A DNA stretch of 64,000 bases from Gammaproteobacteria bacterium (GTDB taxonomy: Bacteria > Pseudomonadota > Gammaproteobacteria > Pseudomonadales > Pseudomonadaceae), in assembly GCA_018826895.1 (NCBI GenBank), contig JAHJYA010000067.1, positions 62,001 through 126,000 on the forward strand, written 5' to 3'. The position numbers and the translations under genes were made by a program. Each line of letters begins with the position of its first letter. The stretch's first letter is position 1. Below, in pieces: positions 11,461-20,981 of the stretch. The notes beneath the pieces are model-generated. The model was not told the origin of the DNA. It did no database searches and worked only from the letters and a program-made list of their open reading frames with translations.

Positions 11461-11960
11461 CGCGAACGCCGCCAAAAGCGGTCCGGTTCGCGGATGATTG
11501 CCAAATTGCCATCCCGACCAACGCAATCCATTCAGGACGTGAGGCCGTCCGACGGGGTTTTCGCCGCAAAGGCCGCGAGACTCTCGGAAATAAAGCCTTA
11601 AGCCATGATGCGCAGCCGCCCTCCCTGGACGGTTGCGGTAATGCCAACCCGCTGCGGATTTCGCGAGCGGCACCCGATTTTCAGCGATACGTGTAGGGTG
11701 GAGATGTACAGCCGCTGGTCTGCGTAGCTTTATTGAAGACGCTTCATCTCGTCCGCTACCAGCAGCTGATTCCTCCTCCTGACTAGTGCTTACTGTCACA
11801 ACAGCGAGCAGGAGACGTCTGTCGCGGCCCAGCCCAACTGGCTGATTGCCGCTTGACGATGAAGCGATTTACGACCGTTTCTGACGCGCCTGACACCGAC
11901 CCCTGAGAGTCGTGTGTGCCGAACGCCCTTTCCAGCAGCACTGGAAACCGACGGTACTAC
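11461..11960 (+). promoter_or_regulatory. Long 5' leader of rne (probable autoregulatory UTR)
   Basis: About 500 nt with no supported gene between the rne promoter and its start codon. It contains several self-complementary GC-rich stretches, for example GGACGTGAGGCCGTCC near 11536. In E. coli the rne mRNA has a 361-nt structured leader through which RNase E cleaves and limits its own message. By analogy this leader probably does the same; the actual fold was not computed. Confidence 0.6.
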
Positions 11961-14900
11961 ATGAAAAGAATGCTGATTAACGCAACTCAACCCGAAGAGT
12001 TGCGTGTCGCTCTAGTCGACGGCCAACGCCTGTACGACCTGGACATCGAATCGGGTGCCCGTGAGCAAAAAAAGGCCAACATCTATAAAGGCCGAATCAC
12101 CCGCGTCGAACCCAGCCTCGAAGCCGCCTTCGTCGACTTCGGCTCCGAACGTCACGGCTTCCTCCCCCTAAAAGAAATTTCCCGCGAATACTTCAGCAAG
12201 GCCCCAGAAGGCCGCGTCAACATCAAGGACGTGCTCAAGGAAGGCCAGGAAGTCATCGTTCAGGTCGAGAAAGAAGAGCGTGGCAACAAGGGCGCAGCCC
12301 TGACCACCTTTATCAGCCTCGCCGGCCGCTACCTGGTGCTGATGCCGAACAACCCGCGTGCAGGCGGCATCTCCCGTCGTATCGAAGGCGAAGAGCGCAA
12401 CGAACTGCGTGAAGCGCTGAATGGCCTGGTCGCCCCGAGCGACATGGGGCTGATCGTGCGCACTGCAGGCCTGGGCCGCTCCAGCGAAGAAATGCAGTGG
12501 GACCTCGATTACCTGCTGCAACTCTGGACCGCCATTAAAGAAGCCTCCCTGGACCGCGCTGCGCCCTTCCTGATCTATCAGGAAAGCAACGTGATCATCC
12601 GCGCCATCCGCGACTACCTGCGCCAGGACATCGGCGAAGTGCTGGTCGACAGCGTCGAAGCCCAGCAGGAAGCCCTGAGCTTCATCAACCAGGTGATGCC
12701 GCAGTACGCCAGCAAGATCAAGCTGTACGAAGACAGCGTGCCGCTGTTCAACCGCTTCCAGATCGAAAGCCAGATCGAAACCGCCTTCCAGCGTGAAGTG
12801 AAGCTGCCGTCCGGTGGTTCGATCTTCATCGACCCGACCGAAGCCCTGGTGTCCATCGACATCAACTCGGCGCGCGCCACCAAAGGCAGCGACATCGAAG
12901 AAACCGCCCTGCAGACCAACCTGGAAGCGGCTGAAGAAATCGCTCGCCAACTGCGCCTGCGTGATATCGGCGGCCTGATCGTCATCGACTTTATCGACAT
13001 GACCCCGGCGAAGAACCAGCGCGCCGTGGAAGAGAAAGTCCGCGAAGCTCTGGAAGCCGACCGTGCCCGCGTACAAGTTGGGCGCATCTCGCGCTTCGGC
13101 CTGCTGGAAATGTCCCGTCAGCGTCTGCGTCCGTCCCTCGGCGAAACCAGCGGCATCGTCTGCCCACGCTGCAATGGTCAAGGCATCATCCGCGACGTCG
13201 AATCGCTGTCGCTGGCGATCCTGCGCCTGATCGAAGAAGAAGCCCTAAAGGACCGCACTGCCGAAGTACGTGCCCAGGTGCCGATCCCGGTTGCGGCCTT
13301 CCTGCTCAACGAAAAACGCAACTCGATCACCAAGATCGAACTGCGCACCCGCGCGCGCATCGTCATCCTGCCGAACGATCACCTGGAAACTCCGCACTTT
13401 GAAGTGCAGCGTATCCGTGACGACAGCCCGGAAGCCCAGAGCACGCAAACCAGTTACGAGATGGCGACTGCTGAAGTCGAAGAAGAGAAGCAGGCCAGCG
13501 CCACCCGCACCCTGGTGCGCCAGGAAGCCGCGATCAAGACCGCGCCGCAACGCGCTGCTGCTCCGGTCGCCGAAGCTCCTGCTGCCGCCCCTGCCCCGGC
13601 TACCGTACCCGAGCCGAGCCTGTTCAAGGGCCTGGTGAAGTCGCTGGTCAGCCTGTTCGCCGGCAAGGAAGAAGAAAAGCCGGTCGTTATCGAGAAGAAG
13701 AGCAGCGAGCGTCCACCGCGCGAAGAGCGTCGTAACGGTCGCCAGCAGAACCGCAACCGCAGCGGTCGTCGTGACGAAGAGCGCAAGCCCCGTGAAGAAC
13801 GTGCTCCGCGTGAAGAACGTGGCGCCCGTGAAGAGCGTCAACCGCGTCCGCCACGCGAAGAGCGCGCACCTCGCGAGGAACGTGCACCGCGCGAAGAGCG
13901 CAACACACGTGATGCCGTCGAAGTTCGCGAGCCGCAGGAAGTTCGTCAGTCGCGCCCACCGCGTGAAGACGGCCGTCGTGACCGCAAGCCTCGCGAAGAA
14001 CGCGCTCCGCGTGAACTGCGTGAGCCACTCGACGCCGCTCCAGCCGAAGCTGCAACCGCAGCCGTAGCGACCAGCGAAGAGCCACGTAGCGAACGCCCAC
14101 AGCGCGAGCCGCGTCAGCCACGCCAGCCCCGTGAAGAGCGCCAGCCGCGCCCGGAACAGGCCGCTGCTGCTGACGAAGAAGTTGTAAGCACTGATGCCGC
14201 CGCCCAGGATGACGAGCAAGACAACGCCGAAGGCGGTGATCGTCCTCGCCGTCGTTCGCGTGGCCAGCGCCGTCGCAGCAACCGCCGCGAGCGCCAGAGC
14301 GATGCCAACGGCAACCTGATCGAAGGCACTGAAGACGCTGGCGAAGAAAGCCAGGAGTCGACTGAAGCCGCACCGGTCGCCGCTGCCAGCGTGGTTGCTG
14401 CAACTGTAGTCGCCGAGACCGTAGAAGCTGCTGCTCAGCCAGCAGCCGAATCGAGCGAAGCGCCGGTTGTAGCCCCTGCTGTTGCCCAGGCTGAAGTCGC
14501 AGAGCCTGTCGTCAGCGAAGCTGCCGTCGAGCCGCGCGACCTCTTCACGCCGCAGGCTGAGGTTGTCACCACGCCAGTGGTTGCAGAACCGGCCGCCGAG
14601 CCTATCAACGAGATCGAAGCACGTGCCAGCGTCGTGGTTGACGTGCCTGCCGAAGCGCCAACACCTGAGCCTCAGGTTGAAGTCGCCGAAGTGGTTGCAC
14701 CTGTCGAAGCCCCTGCGCAAGTGGTCGAAACCCCTGCTGCCCCGGTCGAGGCGCCTGTCGCCGAAGCCGAGCCTGCAGCAGTGGCGGCCCAGGCTAGCGA
14801 AGTTGCCCAAGCCGAACCGGCCGAGGCTGCACCTGTAGCCGAAGCGCCGGTGGTCAGCGAAGCACCTGCAGTGGTTCTGCCCAGCAATGGCCGCGCGCCG

Positions 14901-15065
14901 AACGACCCACGGGAAGTACGCCGTCGCCAGCGCGAAGCCGAGCGCCTTGCGCGTGAAGCGACGCAAGCAGCGCCGGTAGTTGCCGAGGCTAGCGCAGAAA
15001 CCGCCCCGACCAGCGAACCCGCACAAGCGGACGCGCAGGACGAGAGCGAGAAGCCAAACGCCTAA
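11961..15065 (+). CDS. rne: Ribonuclease E
   Basis: Essential endoribonuclease and scaffold of the RNA degradosome; 1034 aa from the ATG at 11961 ([10 protein letters not shown]). Catalytic half: S1 domain near residues 35-125 ([13 protein letters not shown]), DNase-I-like part with catalytic aspartates in [12 protein letters not shown] and IVIDFIDM, and the zinc-link CPRCNGQG near 405. From about residue 530 the C-terminal half is disordered. It has repeated [10 protein letters not shown]-type arginine/glutamate blocks (RNA binding) and then Ala/Pro/Val/Glu-rich low complexity. The ORF-track start 15 codons upstream lacks the family N-terminus. Confidence 0.97.
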   Translation: MKRMLINATQPEELRVALVDGQRLYDLDIESGAREQKKANIYKGRITRVEPSLEAAFVDFGSERHGFLPLKEISREYFSKAPEGRVNIKDVLKEGQEVIVQVEKEERGNKGAALTTFISLAGRYLVLMPNNPRAGGISRRIEGEERNELREALNGLVAPSDMGLIVRTAGLGRSSEEMQWDLDYLLQLWTAIKEASLDRAAPFLIYQESNVIIRAIRDYLRQDIGEVLVDSVEAQQEALSFINQVMPQYASKIKLYEDSVPLFNRFQIESQIETAFQREVKLPSGGSIFIDPTEALVSIDINSARATKGSDIEETALQTNLEAAEEIARQLRLRDIGGLIVIDFIDMTPAKNQRAVEEKVREALEADRARVQVGRISRFGLLEMSRQRLRPSLGETSGIVCPRCNGQGIIRDVESLSLAILRLIEEEALKDRTAEVRAQVPIPVAAFLLNEKRNSITKIELRTRARIVILPNDHLETPHFEVQRIRDDSPEAQSTQTSYEMATAEVEEEKQASATRTLVRQEAAIKTAPQRAAAPVAEAPAAAPAPATVPEPSLFKGLVKSLVSLFAGKEEEKPVVIEKKSSERPPREERRNGRQQNRNRSGRRDEERKPREERAPREERGAREERQPRPPREERAPREERAPREERNTRDAVEVREPQEVRQSRPPREDGRRDRKPREERAPRELREPLDAAPAEAATAAVATSEEPRSERPQREPRQPRQPREERQPRPEQAAAADEEVVSTDAAAQDDEQDNAEGGDRPRRRSRGQRRRSNRRERQSDANGNLIEGTEDAGEESQESTEAAPVAAASVVAATVVAETVEAAAQPAAESSEAPVVAPAVAQAEVAEPVVSEAAVEPRDLFTPQAEVVTTPVVAEPAAEPINEIEARASVVVDVPAEAPTPEPQVEVAEVVAPVEAPAQVVETPAAPVEAPVAEAEPAAVAAQASEVAQAEPAEAAPVAEAPVVSEAPAVVLPSNGRAPNDPREVRRRQREAERLAREATQAAPVVAEASAETAPTSEPAQADAQDESEKPNA

Positions 15066-15080
15066 CGCGTCTGGTCAATG

Positions 15081-15109
15081 AAAAAGGGATGCCTCGGCAT
15101 CCCTTTTTT
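15081..15109 (+). terminator. Intrinsic terminator of rne
   Basis: AAAAAGGGATGC, tetraloop CTCG, GCATCCCTTTTTT: a perfect stem followed by six T residues, 15 nt after the rne stop. Confidence 0.93.
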
Positions 15110-15119
15110 GTGGGCGCTG

Positions 15120-15450
15120 TTTCAGCAATGGCCTGCAGACAGCGCTGCAAAATCGATAAGCCAAACATCAGCCTGCGTTGGCGCACCGGCGCAGGACCTA
15201 TACACCTCCGTAAGGTGCGCCGTGCGCCAAGAATCGACAACCGACGCGGTGCGCACAGCGAACCCTACCTGGCTGGCTCCGCTCGGTTTTAAGGCAACGC
15301 CGAAAAAGCCATGCCTCTTGATCGTTCCCACTTCGAGACGTCGAACCGTCCGCGTGGGCATGCAGCCAGAGACGCTCCACGTCTCGTTACAGCGGACGCA
15401 GAGCGTCCCAGGTGGGGTTACCACGCAGAGCGTAGGAACCATCGACATAC
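15120..15450. repeat. Noncoding gap with degenerate dispersed-repeat sequence
   Basis: No gene is supported here. The stretch holds several short inverted motifs of a kind scattered through Pseudomonas genomes: GCACCGGCGCAGG / GCGCCGTGCGCC near 15185-15230, and GTTCCCAC ... CCGCGTGGGCATGC ... GAGCGTAGGAACC between about 15325 and 15440. They look like a decayed palindromic repeat unit rather than coding sequence. Confidence 0.5.
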
Positions 15451-15451
15451 C

Positions 15452-15512
15452 TGTAGGAGCGAATTTATTCGCGAAACTCGCGGCACAATCGCGAATAAAT
15501 TCGCGCCTACAC
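15452..15512. repeat. REP palindrome (GAGCGAATTTATTCGCG class)
   Basis: TGTAGGAGCGAATTTATTCG is followed 12 nt after the inner CGCGA by its inverted copy CGCGAATAAATTCGCGCCTACA. Such paired REP units are abundant in intergenic DNA of Pseudomonas, and the same unit recurs at 42588. Confidence 0.85.
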
Positions 15513-15540
15513 AGCAGCACCAACCAAGGCATACATAGCC

Positions 15541-15570
15541 AAAAAAAAACCCGCCAAGGTGGCGGGTTTG
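15541..15570 (-). terminator. Intrinsic terminator of dctA
   Basis: On the minus strand CAAACCCGCCACCTTGGCGGGTT forms a stem followed by a run of nine T residues, about 40 nt beyond the dctA stop. Confidence 0.92.
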
Positions 15571-15610
15571 AGGAGCCTCTTTGACATGCGCAAAGAGGGA
15601 AAAAACAACC

Positions 15611-16954
15611 TCAGACGGATTCGCGCGCCTGTTCTACCGACGCAGCAGGCGCTGCCGGCACTGCAGAGGCCGCAGGCGCACCACTGGCCAGCTCCTGGCG
15701 CAGGGTGTCTTCGTCCAGCTCATTGCACCACTTGGCGACCACCAGCGTGGCCACGGCGTTGCCGATCAGGTTGGTCAGAGCACGGGCTTCGGACATAAAG
15801 CGGTCGATACCCAGAATCAGCGCCAGGCCGGCAACCGGCAGGTGCCCCACCGCCGACAGCGTGGCCGCCAGCACAATAAAGCCGCTACCGGTTACCCCGG
15901 CCGCACCCTTGGAGGCCACCAGCAACACCAGTAGCAGAGTGATTTGGTGAGTGATATCCATCGGTGTATCAGTGGCTTGGGCGATAAACACCGCCGCCAT
16001 GGTCAGGTAGATCGAGGTGCCGTCGAGGTTGAACGAGTAACCGGTGGGGATTACCAGACCGACCACCGACTTCTTCGCGCCCAGCTTCTCCATCTTGGTC
16101 AGCATGCGCGGCAGCACCGACTCGGACGACGAGGTGCCGAGCACAATCATCAGCTCTTCGCGGATATAGCGGATCAGACGGACCACGCTGAAGCCGTGTG
16201 CGCGGCAGATACCGCCCAGCACCACCAGCACGAAGAACACGCAGGTGATGTAGAAGCACAGCATCAACTGGCCCAGCTGCACCAGCGAACCCACGCCGTA
16301 CTGGCCGATGGTGAACGCCATGGCACCGAAGGCACCGATGGGCGCGAGCTTCATGATCATATTGATAATGCCGAACATCACCTGGGCAATCCGCTCGATG
16401 AAATCCAGCACTGGCCGGCCGTAATCACCCATGCGCTGCAGGGCGAAAGCGAAGATTACCGAGAAGAACAGCACCTGCAGAATGTCGCCATTGGCAAAGG
16501 CGCCGACCACAGTGGACGGAATCACATTAAGCAGGAAGCCAATCGTGGTCTGCTGCGCACCGGCTGTGGCGTAGGCCGCGATGCTGCTGGCATCCAGGGT
16601 CGCTGGGTCGATGTGCATGCCCACACCCGGCTGCACCAGGTTGACCACGATCAGGCCGATCACCAGGGCGATGGTCGACACGATCTCGAAGTACATCAAC
16701 GCGTAACCACCGGTCTTGCCGACCGTCTTCATGTCCTGCATGCCGGCGATACCGCTGACCACAGTGCAGAAGATGATGGGCGCGATGACCATCTTGATCA
16801 GTTTGACGAAGCCGTCACCCAGCGGCTTGAGCGCAACGCCGGTCTCCGGGTAGAAATGCCCCAGCAAAATACCCACGGTGATGGCGAACAGCACCTGGAT
16901 GTAGAGCACCTTGTAGAACGGTTGACGCACCGCGTCAGTCGTCGTGACAGTCAT
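15611..16954 (-). CDS. dctA: C4-dicarboxylate:cation symporter DctA
   Basis: Inner-membrane uptake carrier for succinate, fumarate and malate, of the DAACS/glutamate-transporter fold; 447 aa with 8 or more hydrophobic segments. Signatures: [31 protein letters not shown] (first hairpin serine motif), [15 protein letters not shown] and [15 protein letters not shown]. The C-terminal Ala/Pro-rich tail is soluble. A sigma-54-type promoter lies upstream (17079-17094), as expected for a DctBD-type controlled gene. Its regulators are not in the window. Confidence 0.95.
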   Translation of the reverse strand: MTVTTTDAVRQPFYKVLYIQVLFAITVGILLGHFYPETGVALKPLGDGFVKLIKMVIAPIIFCTVVSGIAGMQDMKTVGKTGGYALMYFEIVSTIALVIGLIVVNLVQPGVGMHIDPATLDASSIAAYATAGAQQTTIGFLLNVIPSTVVGAFANGDILQVLFFSVIFAFALQRMGDYGRPVLDFIERIAQVMFGIINMIMKLAPIGAFGAMAFTIGQYGVGSLVQLGQLMLCFYITCVFFVLVVLGGICRAHGFSVVRLIRYIREELMIVLGTSSSESVLPRMLTKMEKLGAKKSVVGLVIPTGYSFNLDGTSIYLTMAAVFIAQATDTPMDITHQITLLLVLLVASKGAAGVTGSGFIVLAATLSAVGHLPVAGLALILGIDRFMSEARALTNLIGNAVATLVVAKWCNELDEDTLRQELASGAPAASAVPAAPAASVEQARESV

Positions 16955-17078
16955 GGCAGATCCTTAACGACAGCACGCGCCGACTCCATCGACCGCGCAC
17001 TGCCTATAAATGGCTAAACCTCCCTGGGCCGGAAGGCATTGTTATCAGCCCCCTTGTGGGGACTCTGCCGTCGCCTAT

Positions 17079-17094
17079 CGCAAAGCCCATGCCA
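17079..17094 (-). promoter_or_regulatory. Sigma-54 (RpoN) promoter of dctA
   Basis: Minus-strand TGGCATGGGCTTTGCG matches the -24/-12 consensus TGGCACG-N4-TTGCW. The invariant GG and GC are at exact spacing. It lies about 125-140 nt upstream of the dctA ATG. RpoN control of dctA with DctD-type activators is established in related bacteria. Confidence 0.8.
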
Positions 17095-17170
17095 CGCCGC
17101 CGAAAACGGCTAAAACCCTTTAAAAACAGCCATATACGGTTAAAAAATAGACACATCCCAGGGCATAAAT

Positions 17171-17218
17171 GGCGGGTTTCCGCACGCCCGCCTACACCGC
17201 CGTGGCGGAAACCCCGCC
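17171..17218. repeat. Inverted repeat upstream of the AraC-family gene
   Basis: GGCGGGTTTCCGC is repeated in inverted form as GCGGAAACCCCGCC about 20 nt away, differing by one inserted base. It could be a binding site for the adjacent regulator or a transcript hairpin; no T tract follows, so a terminator is less likely. Confidence 0.6.
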
Positions 17219-17320
17219 TTTAGCATGGCCGAAATGCCAGGTTGATCGACCTGATGCCGGCTTGTGATCGCGCCCCACAGCTGCCTACCATCGAACGATC
17301 CGCCACTGCCGAGCCGCCCC

Positions 17321-18319
17321 ATGCGCGAACGTACCATCGCCAGCCACTTCGTGCGCGCCGCCCTGCGCGGGGCGCAACGCCATGGCGTCGACACCGCCGC
17401 GCTGCTGCGCCAACTCGGTATCCAACCGGCCCTGCTCGACGAACCCCGCGCACGCATCGACCCCGCGCAGTTCGCCCGCTTGATGCAACAACTCTGGCAA
17501 TGCCTGGATGACGAATACCTGGGCTTTGGCCGCGTGCGCAGCGCCCGTGGCACCTTCGCCATGATGTGCCACGCGATCATCCACTGCCGCTCGCTGGACA
17601 AAGCCCTGCAACGCGGCGCGCTGTTCTACGGCCTGTTCGAGCAGGCACCGGCCATTCGTCTGGAGCGTGAAGGCGACTGGGCGCGCCTGAGCGTGGACGA
17701 CAGCGCCCTCTGGGACCCCGACCACTTTATGCTGGAGAGCCTACTGGTCATCTGGCACCGCCTGGGCAGTTGGCTGATCGGCCAGCGCATGCGCCTGGAA
17801 GAAGCCACCTTCACCCACGCCGAACCCGCCCACGCCGCAGAATACGACCTGCTCTTCCCCTGCCCCCGGCGCTTCGGTGCCGGGCGCAGCAGCCTGCTGT
17901 TCCACGCCCGCTACCTGGACATGCCGCTGCTGCAAGACGAACGCACCCTTAAACAGTTCCTCCAGCACTCCCCCGCCGACCTCCTCGCCCGCCCCGACGG
18001 CGGCGACAGCCTCAGCAGCCGCATCCGCCGCCAACTCGGCCGCGACTGCAACACCTGGCCCGACCTCGACACCGTCGCCCGCCACCTGCACATAAGCCCA
18101 CAAACCCTGCGCCGCCACCTGCGCGAAGAAGGCTCCAGCTTCCAGGAACTCAAAGACCACCTGCGCCGCGACCTGGCCATCTACCACCTGGGCCGTGATG
18201 ACCTGGCGATTCAGGACATTGCCGAGCAGCTGGGCTTCTCCGAACCCTCAGCATTCCACCGCGCCTTTAAAAAATGGACTGGGCTAACGCCGGGCGCTTA
18301 TAGGGCGCAAGAGGGCTAA
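17321..18319 (+). CDS. AraC-family transcriptional regulator (OruR/ArgR-like architecture)
   Basis: 332 aa from the ATG at 17321 (MRERTIASHFVRAAL). The N-terminal two-thirds matches the Arabinose_bd-type ligand domain with the ALLRQLGIQPALLDEPRARI start seen in this class. The C-terminal 100 residues hold two helix-turn-helix motifs: TVARHLHISPQTLRRHLREEG, and IQDIAEQLGFSEPSAFHRAFKKWTG. The ligand is unknown. Nothing in the immediate neighbourhood other than dctA suggests a target. Confidence 0.88.
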   Translation: MRERTIASHFVRAALRGAQRHGVDTAALLRQLGIQPALLDEPRARIDPAQFARLMQQLWQCLDDEYLGFGRVRSARGTFAMMCHAIIHCRSLDKALQRGALFYGLFEQAPAIRLEREGDWARLSVDDSALWDPDHFMLESLLVIWHRLGSWLIGQRMRLEEATFTHAEPAHAAEYDLLFPCPRRFGAGRSSLLFHARYLDMPLLQDERTLKQFLQHSPADLLARPDGGDSLSSRIRRQLGRDCNTWPDLDTVARHLHISPQTLRRHLREEGSSFQELKDHLRRDLAIYHLGRDDLAIQDIAEQLGFSEPSAFHRAFKKWTGLTPGAYRAQEG

Positions 18320-18717
18320 GCCCACGCACACTGCTTGCCGTTTACCGGGCAAATGCTTATGGTCAGAGCCAACTAGCCGGCCAATTGCCAGCACCTCAGA
18401 CAGCCGACACCAAAGGGAAATTGGAATGCGCTGCAGACTCGCCGAAATTACACCCTTCTCTGCCGCCATTTACACCGACTTACCGACGCCTTTGAGCGTG
18501 GCTGGCGGGGTTGGCACGACTGCGCAAAAAGCGGAAGTCGCGCAAATACGCAGTGTTGGTTTGTCGAGGATAGTAACTAGTTGATGGGAAAGTATTTTTA
18601 TAGAGGCCGCTGGGGATAGGCGGCGTTGTTATGTGGAATCCTCTCATAATGGTTTAGTGAGGAATTCGGTCTAATCACTTTTATGAGCCAAGTTTTTGCC
18701 GGAGCGCTAAAATAAAA
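18320..18717. other. Noncoding left border of the AT-rich island
   Basis: About 400 nt with no supported gene. The first 200 nt have the host's base composition. From about 18560 onward the DNA becomes AT-rich and stays so to about 20990. A sequence resembling the right half of an integron attC site (ATAGGCGGCGTTGTTATG, around 18615-18634) lies near the composition shift, but I could not pair it with a left half. Confidence 0.5.
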
Positions 18718-19701
18718 ATGACGCCAAAGAAAAAGCGACAGCGCCGAGAATACTTACGACTCCTAGATAAATCTAAGGAGGCAGCTGAATGCGCAATTGA
18801 TAATTTCAATCGTACAAAGAGCGCATTCAGCACTGAAGCTACTCTTATGTTACTTGGCGTAGCTTGGGAGTTGCTTGCAAAGGCAATTTTAGTACACACA
18901 AAAAAGACAATAAAAAAGACCAATTCAGAAGATTCAATATCTGCTGAGGTTGCCGTATCAAGGCTTCTATCTGAAAAGAAAATTGATAAGCATCATTCCG
19001 ACATAGTCCAGCAAATAATCTCACTTAGAAACGCCTCAGCTCACGATGTACTTCCTGATATTCCAATAGAAGTGCAGCATCATCTTATGTACTATGCATG
19101 CAAATTCTACAGAGAAATTATACTTGCAAATTTCAAAGGCCATGCATCTGATCTCAACCAGCACTATCTGAGCTTGTCATTCGGCAATTTAACAACTTAC
19201 GCTGACAAAGTTCACAAAGCAGTTTCACAAATCAGAAAAAAAGATTCAGCAAAGACATTGGTCTGGTTGCTCGAGAGAGGTATTACCTTCGACGGATCAA
19301 AATACCTAACTCAAAAGCAATTTGATGCAAAAATCAAAGGAAAAAGCAGGACACTGCCCTACCTAGAGCTTGGCAAGCACCTTAACGGATCAGATATGGT
19401 TCGCATCGTGCCTGTCGAAGCCCCAAAGAACTATACGGCCGACCTAGTTTTAAGAAAAGGCAACTCAAATGACCTGTCGCTTCCTGTCGTCTTGAAACGT
19501 ACGGATCTTGAGAAAGACTACCCTTACCTAACAAACGAGCTAGCTACCCTAATCGGCAAAAATACCAACTTTGTTGCGAAGGCCGTATCTGTGCTTGGGT
19601 TAAAAGGAAATGAAAGATTTCATCAAACCATTAGATCTTCTAAGTCCGGTGAAATTCAGCGCTACAGCGAGGCAGCAAAGTCTAGATTACAAAAAAATTA
19701 G
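18718..19701 (+). CDS. HEPN/DUF3644-like protein, candidate defence RNase
   Basis: 327 aa, lysine-rich, with codon use far more AT-rich than its neighbours. The N-terminal half is helical and resembles DUF3644: a WELLAKAIL helix near residues 50-58, followed by the HEPN active-site motif R-x4-H in SLRNASAHD (R104, H109). The C-terminus (YPYLTNELATLIG, then KGNERFHQTIRSS and QRYSEAA) looks like a winged helix-turn-helix. HEPN proteins of this type are commonly toxin or abortive-infection RNases. That function is inference here. A GGAG lies 13 nt before the ATG. An attC-like site follows the stop. Confidence 0.65.
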   Translation: MTPKKKRQRREYLRLLDKSKEAAECAIDNFNRTKSAFSTEATLMLLGVAWELLAKAILVHTKKTIKKTNSEDSISAEVAVSRLLSEKKIDKHHSDIVQQIISLRNASAHDVLPDIPIEVQHHLMYYACKFYREIILANFKGHASDLNQHYLSLSFGNLTTYADKVHKAVSQIRKKDSAKTLVWLLERGITFDGSKYLTQKQFDAKIKGKSRTLPYLELGKHLNGSDMVRIVPVEAPKNYTADLVLRKGNSNDLSLPVVLKRTDLEKDYPYLTNELATLIGKNTNFVAKAVSVLGLKGNERFHQTIRSSKSGEIQRYSEAAKSRLQKN

Positions 19702-19747
19702 CAGAAGACCCCAGTTTCAATCCATACAGAGAACAAAGGTAGTGGCT

Positions 19748-19822
19748 CATAACAAATGGGTAAAACTGCTCGCATCGCTCACTGGGACGAGCTAAAGCAC
19801 GCCCCTTAACCAAACGTTATAA
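19748..19822 (+). repeat. Integron attC-like recombination site
   Basis: About 75 bp between the two island genes. The outer arms are CATAAC and GTTAT, which pair. Next inside, TGGGTAA pairs imperfectly with TTAACCA. The centre has GCTCG (19768-19772) and CGAGC (19788-19792) around a 15-nt loop. The right end CGCCCCTTAACCAAACGTTATAA resembles the conserved end of attC sites in chromosomal integrons. Position just after a stop codon and before the next gene is as expected for a gene cassette. Confidence 0.65.
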
Positions 19823-19841
19823 ATCATGGAGAGGGCAGCAG

Positions 19842-20981
19842 ATGTCGTCTGAATTAACCGTATCTTTAACGAGTGAAATTTTTAAGAAGATCCTAAAAAG
19901 CTCTCTTTCCGAAAAGTTTGAGGAGGCTCTTTTCTTGTTTAGAGGAGCCGAAAAGTCACAAAAACAAAAACTTGAAGTGGTTACTACGTGGTATAGAGAG
20001 CAAAGGCTGGTAATGGTATTAGGCGCGGGCTCATCGGTTTCATATGGACTACCCAATTGGGATACATTACTCCAAAAGCTATTGCTAATAACTATAAAAT
20101 CTGATGATGAAAAAAGCGAAAATAATGGAGAAAAAGCAGGGGTCTTAGCAAGAACCTTTAATAGCATATTCGAGCCAAATTCGTTAATTTCAGCTAGATA
20201 TCTCCACAATTATTTTAAAAAGAAAAACCCAAAATCTAACCTAGCATTTGAAAATGCTATCCGAGATTCGCTATATGACGGAATAGATATAGAGGACGAC
20301 TCTGACTTACTTAAAGAAATTAGACAGTTTTGCATTGCAGCAGGAAAGAGCCCGAATTTAGATTCAATAATCACTTATAATTATGACGACTTACTTGAAC
20401 AATGCCTTCAAAAAATCGACGTCGACATCCCATTTTCATCAATTCATGCTAGGGGAATGAAACACCAGCAACATCATCTTCCTATATATCATGTTCATGG
20501 ATATTTACCTCAGAAAGGACAGTTAACCTCTAAAAACAAAGTTGTTTTAAGTGAGGATGGATACCATCAGCAGTACACTGACGCGTATGGATGGAGCAAT
20601 CTAATACAAATAAATAAGTTTAAAGATCTTAACTGCTTATTAATAGGCCTGTCTTTTTCAGATCCTAACTTGCGGCGATTACTTGATATTGCCAAGAACG
20701 AGAGAGGCGATGATGAAGTCCACCATTATTGCTTTAAAAAAAGGCATGAAAAATCAAAAATAAAATGGCAACTAGAGAAACTTCTTTCAGAGCATGAAGA
20801 TATCTTGGATGAAAAAATTGGAGCTCAACTACAGCTGGATGAAGTTGTCAGTGAGTTGATCAAGCTAATGGAGAAATTTGAAGAAAATGATGCACTGTCT
20901 TTTGGCGTTGGCATAATTTGGGTAGACAAATACGAAGAGATACCTGAATTACTCAAGCAAATCAGAGTCGGTATCAAATAA
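19842..20981 (+). CDS. SIR2-like NAD-binding protein, candidate defence NADase
   Basis: 379 aa, AT-rich. The SIR2_2-type domain spans about residues 50-300: GAGSS (61-65), TYNYDDLLE with the catalytic-type Asn180 and Asp182, HVHG with His219, and IGLSFSDPNLRRLL (268-281). Such proteins in Thoeris, DSR and SIR2-Argonaute systems deplete NAD+ on phage infection. A 50-residue helical N-terminal leader and a C-terminal helix replace the large sensor domains of known systems. A strong GGAGAGGG ribosome-binding site precedes the ATG. The partner may be the upstream HEPN gene. Confidence 0.75.
   Translation: MSSELTVSLTSEIFKKILKSSLSEKFEEALFLFRGAEKSQKQKLEVVTTWYREQRLVMVLGAGSSVSYGLPNWDTLLQKLLLITIKSDDEKSENNGEKAGVLARTFNSIFEPNSLISARYLHNYFKKKNPKSNLAFENAIRDSLYDGIDIEDDSDLLKEIRQFCIAAGKSPNLDSIITYNYDDLLEQCLQKIDVDIPFSSIHARGMKHQQHHLPIYHVHGYLPQKGQLTSKNKVVLSEDGYHQQYTDAYGWSNLIQINKFKDLNCLLIGLSFSDPNLRRLLDIAKNERGDDEVHHYCFKKRHEKSKIKWQLEKLLSEHEDILDEKIGAQLQLDEVVSELIKLMEKFEENDALSFGVGIIWVDKYEEIPELLKQIRVGIK

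Larger units (their letters stand above)
16955..17320. other. Divergent regulatory region between dctA and the AraC-family gene
   Basis: 366 nt without a supported gene. It holds the dctA sigma-54-type promoter, AT-rich DNA around 17100-17155 (GTTAAAAAATAGAC), and a large inverted repeat at 17171-17218. The AT-rich and palindromic stretch could hold activator sites for either gene. Confidence 0.6.

Noticed and set aside
13245-15026. 593-aa minus-strand ORF opposite rne
   Set aside because: It is the shadow of the low-complexity C-terminal half of RNase E, with Phe/Leu/Arg-rich sequence and no recognisable domain.
15120-15540. Short ORFs in the rne-dctA gap
   Set aside because: They run through terminators and REP palindromes, with no start signals and no protein-like composition.
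18480-18540. TGGCACGACTGCGC as a sigma-54 promoter
   Set aside because: The GG and GC elements are not at the required spacing.
18535-18650. Left-border sequence as a full attC or attI site
   Set aside because: GGCGGCGTTGTTATG resembles a right half-site, but no complementary left arm was found within 120 nt, so it is mentioned only as a possibility.
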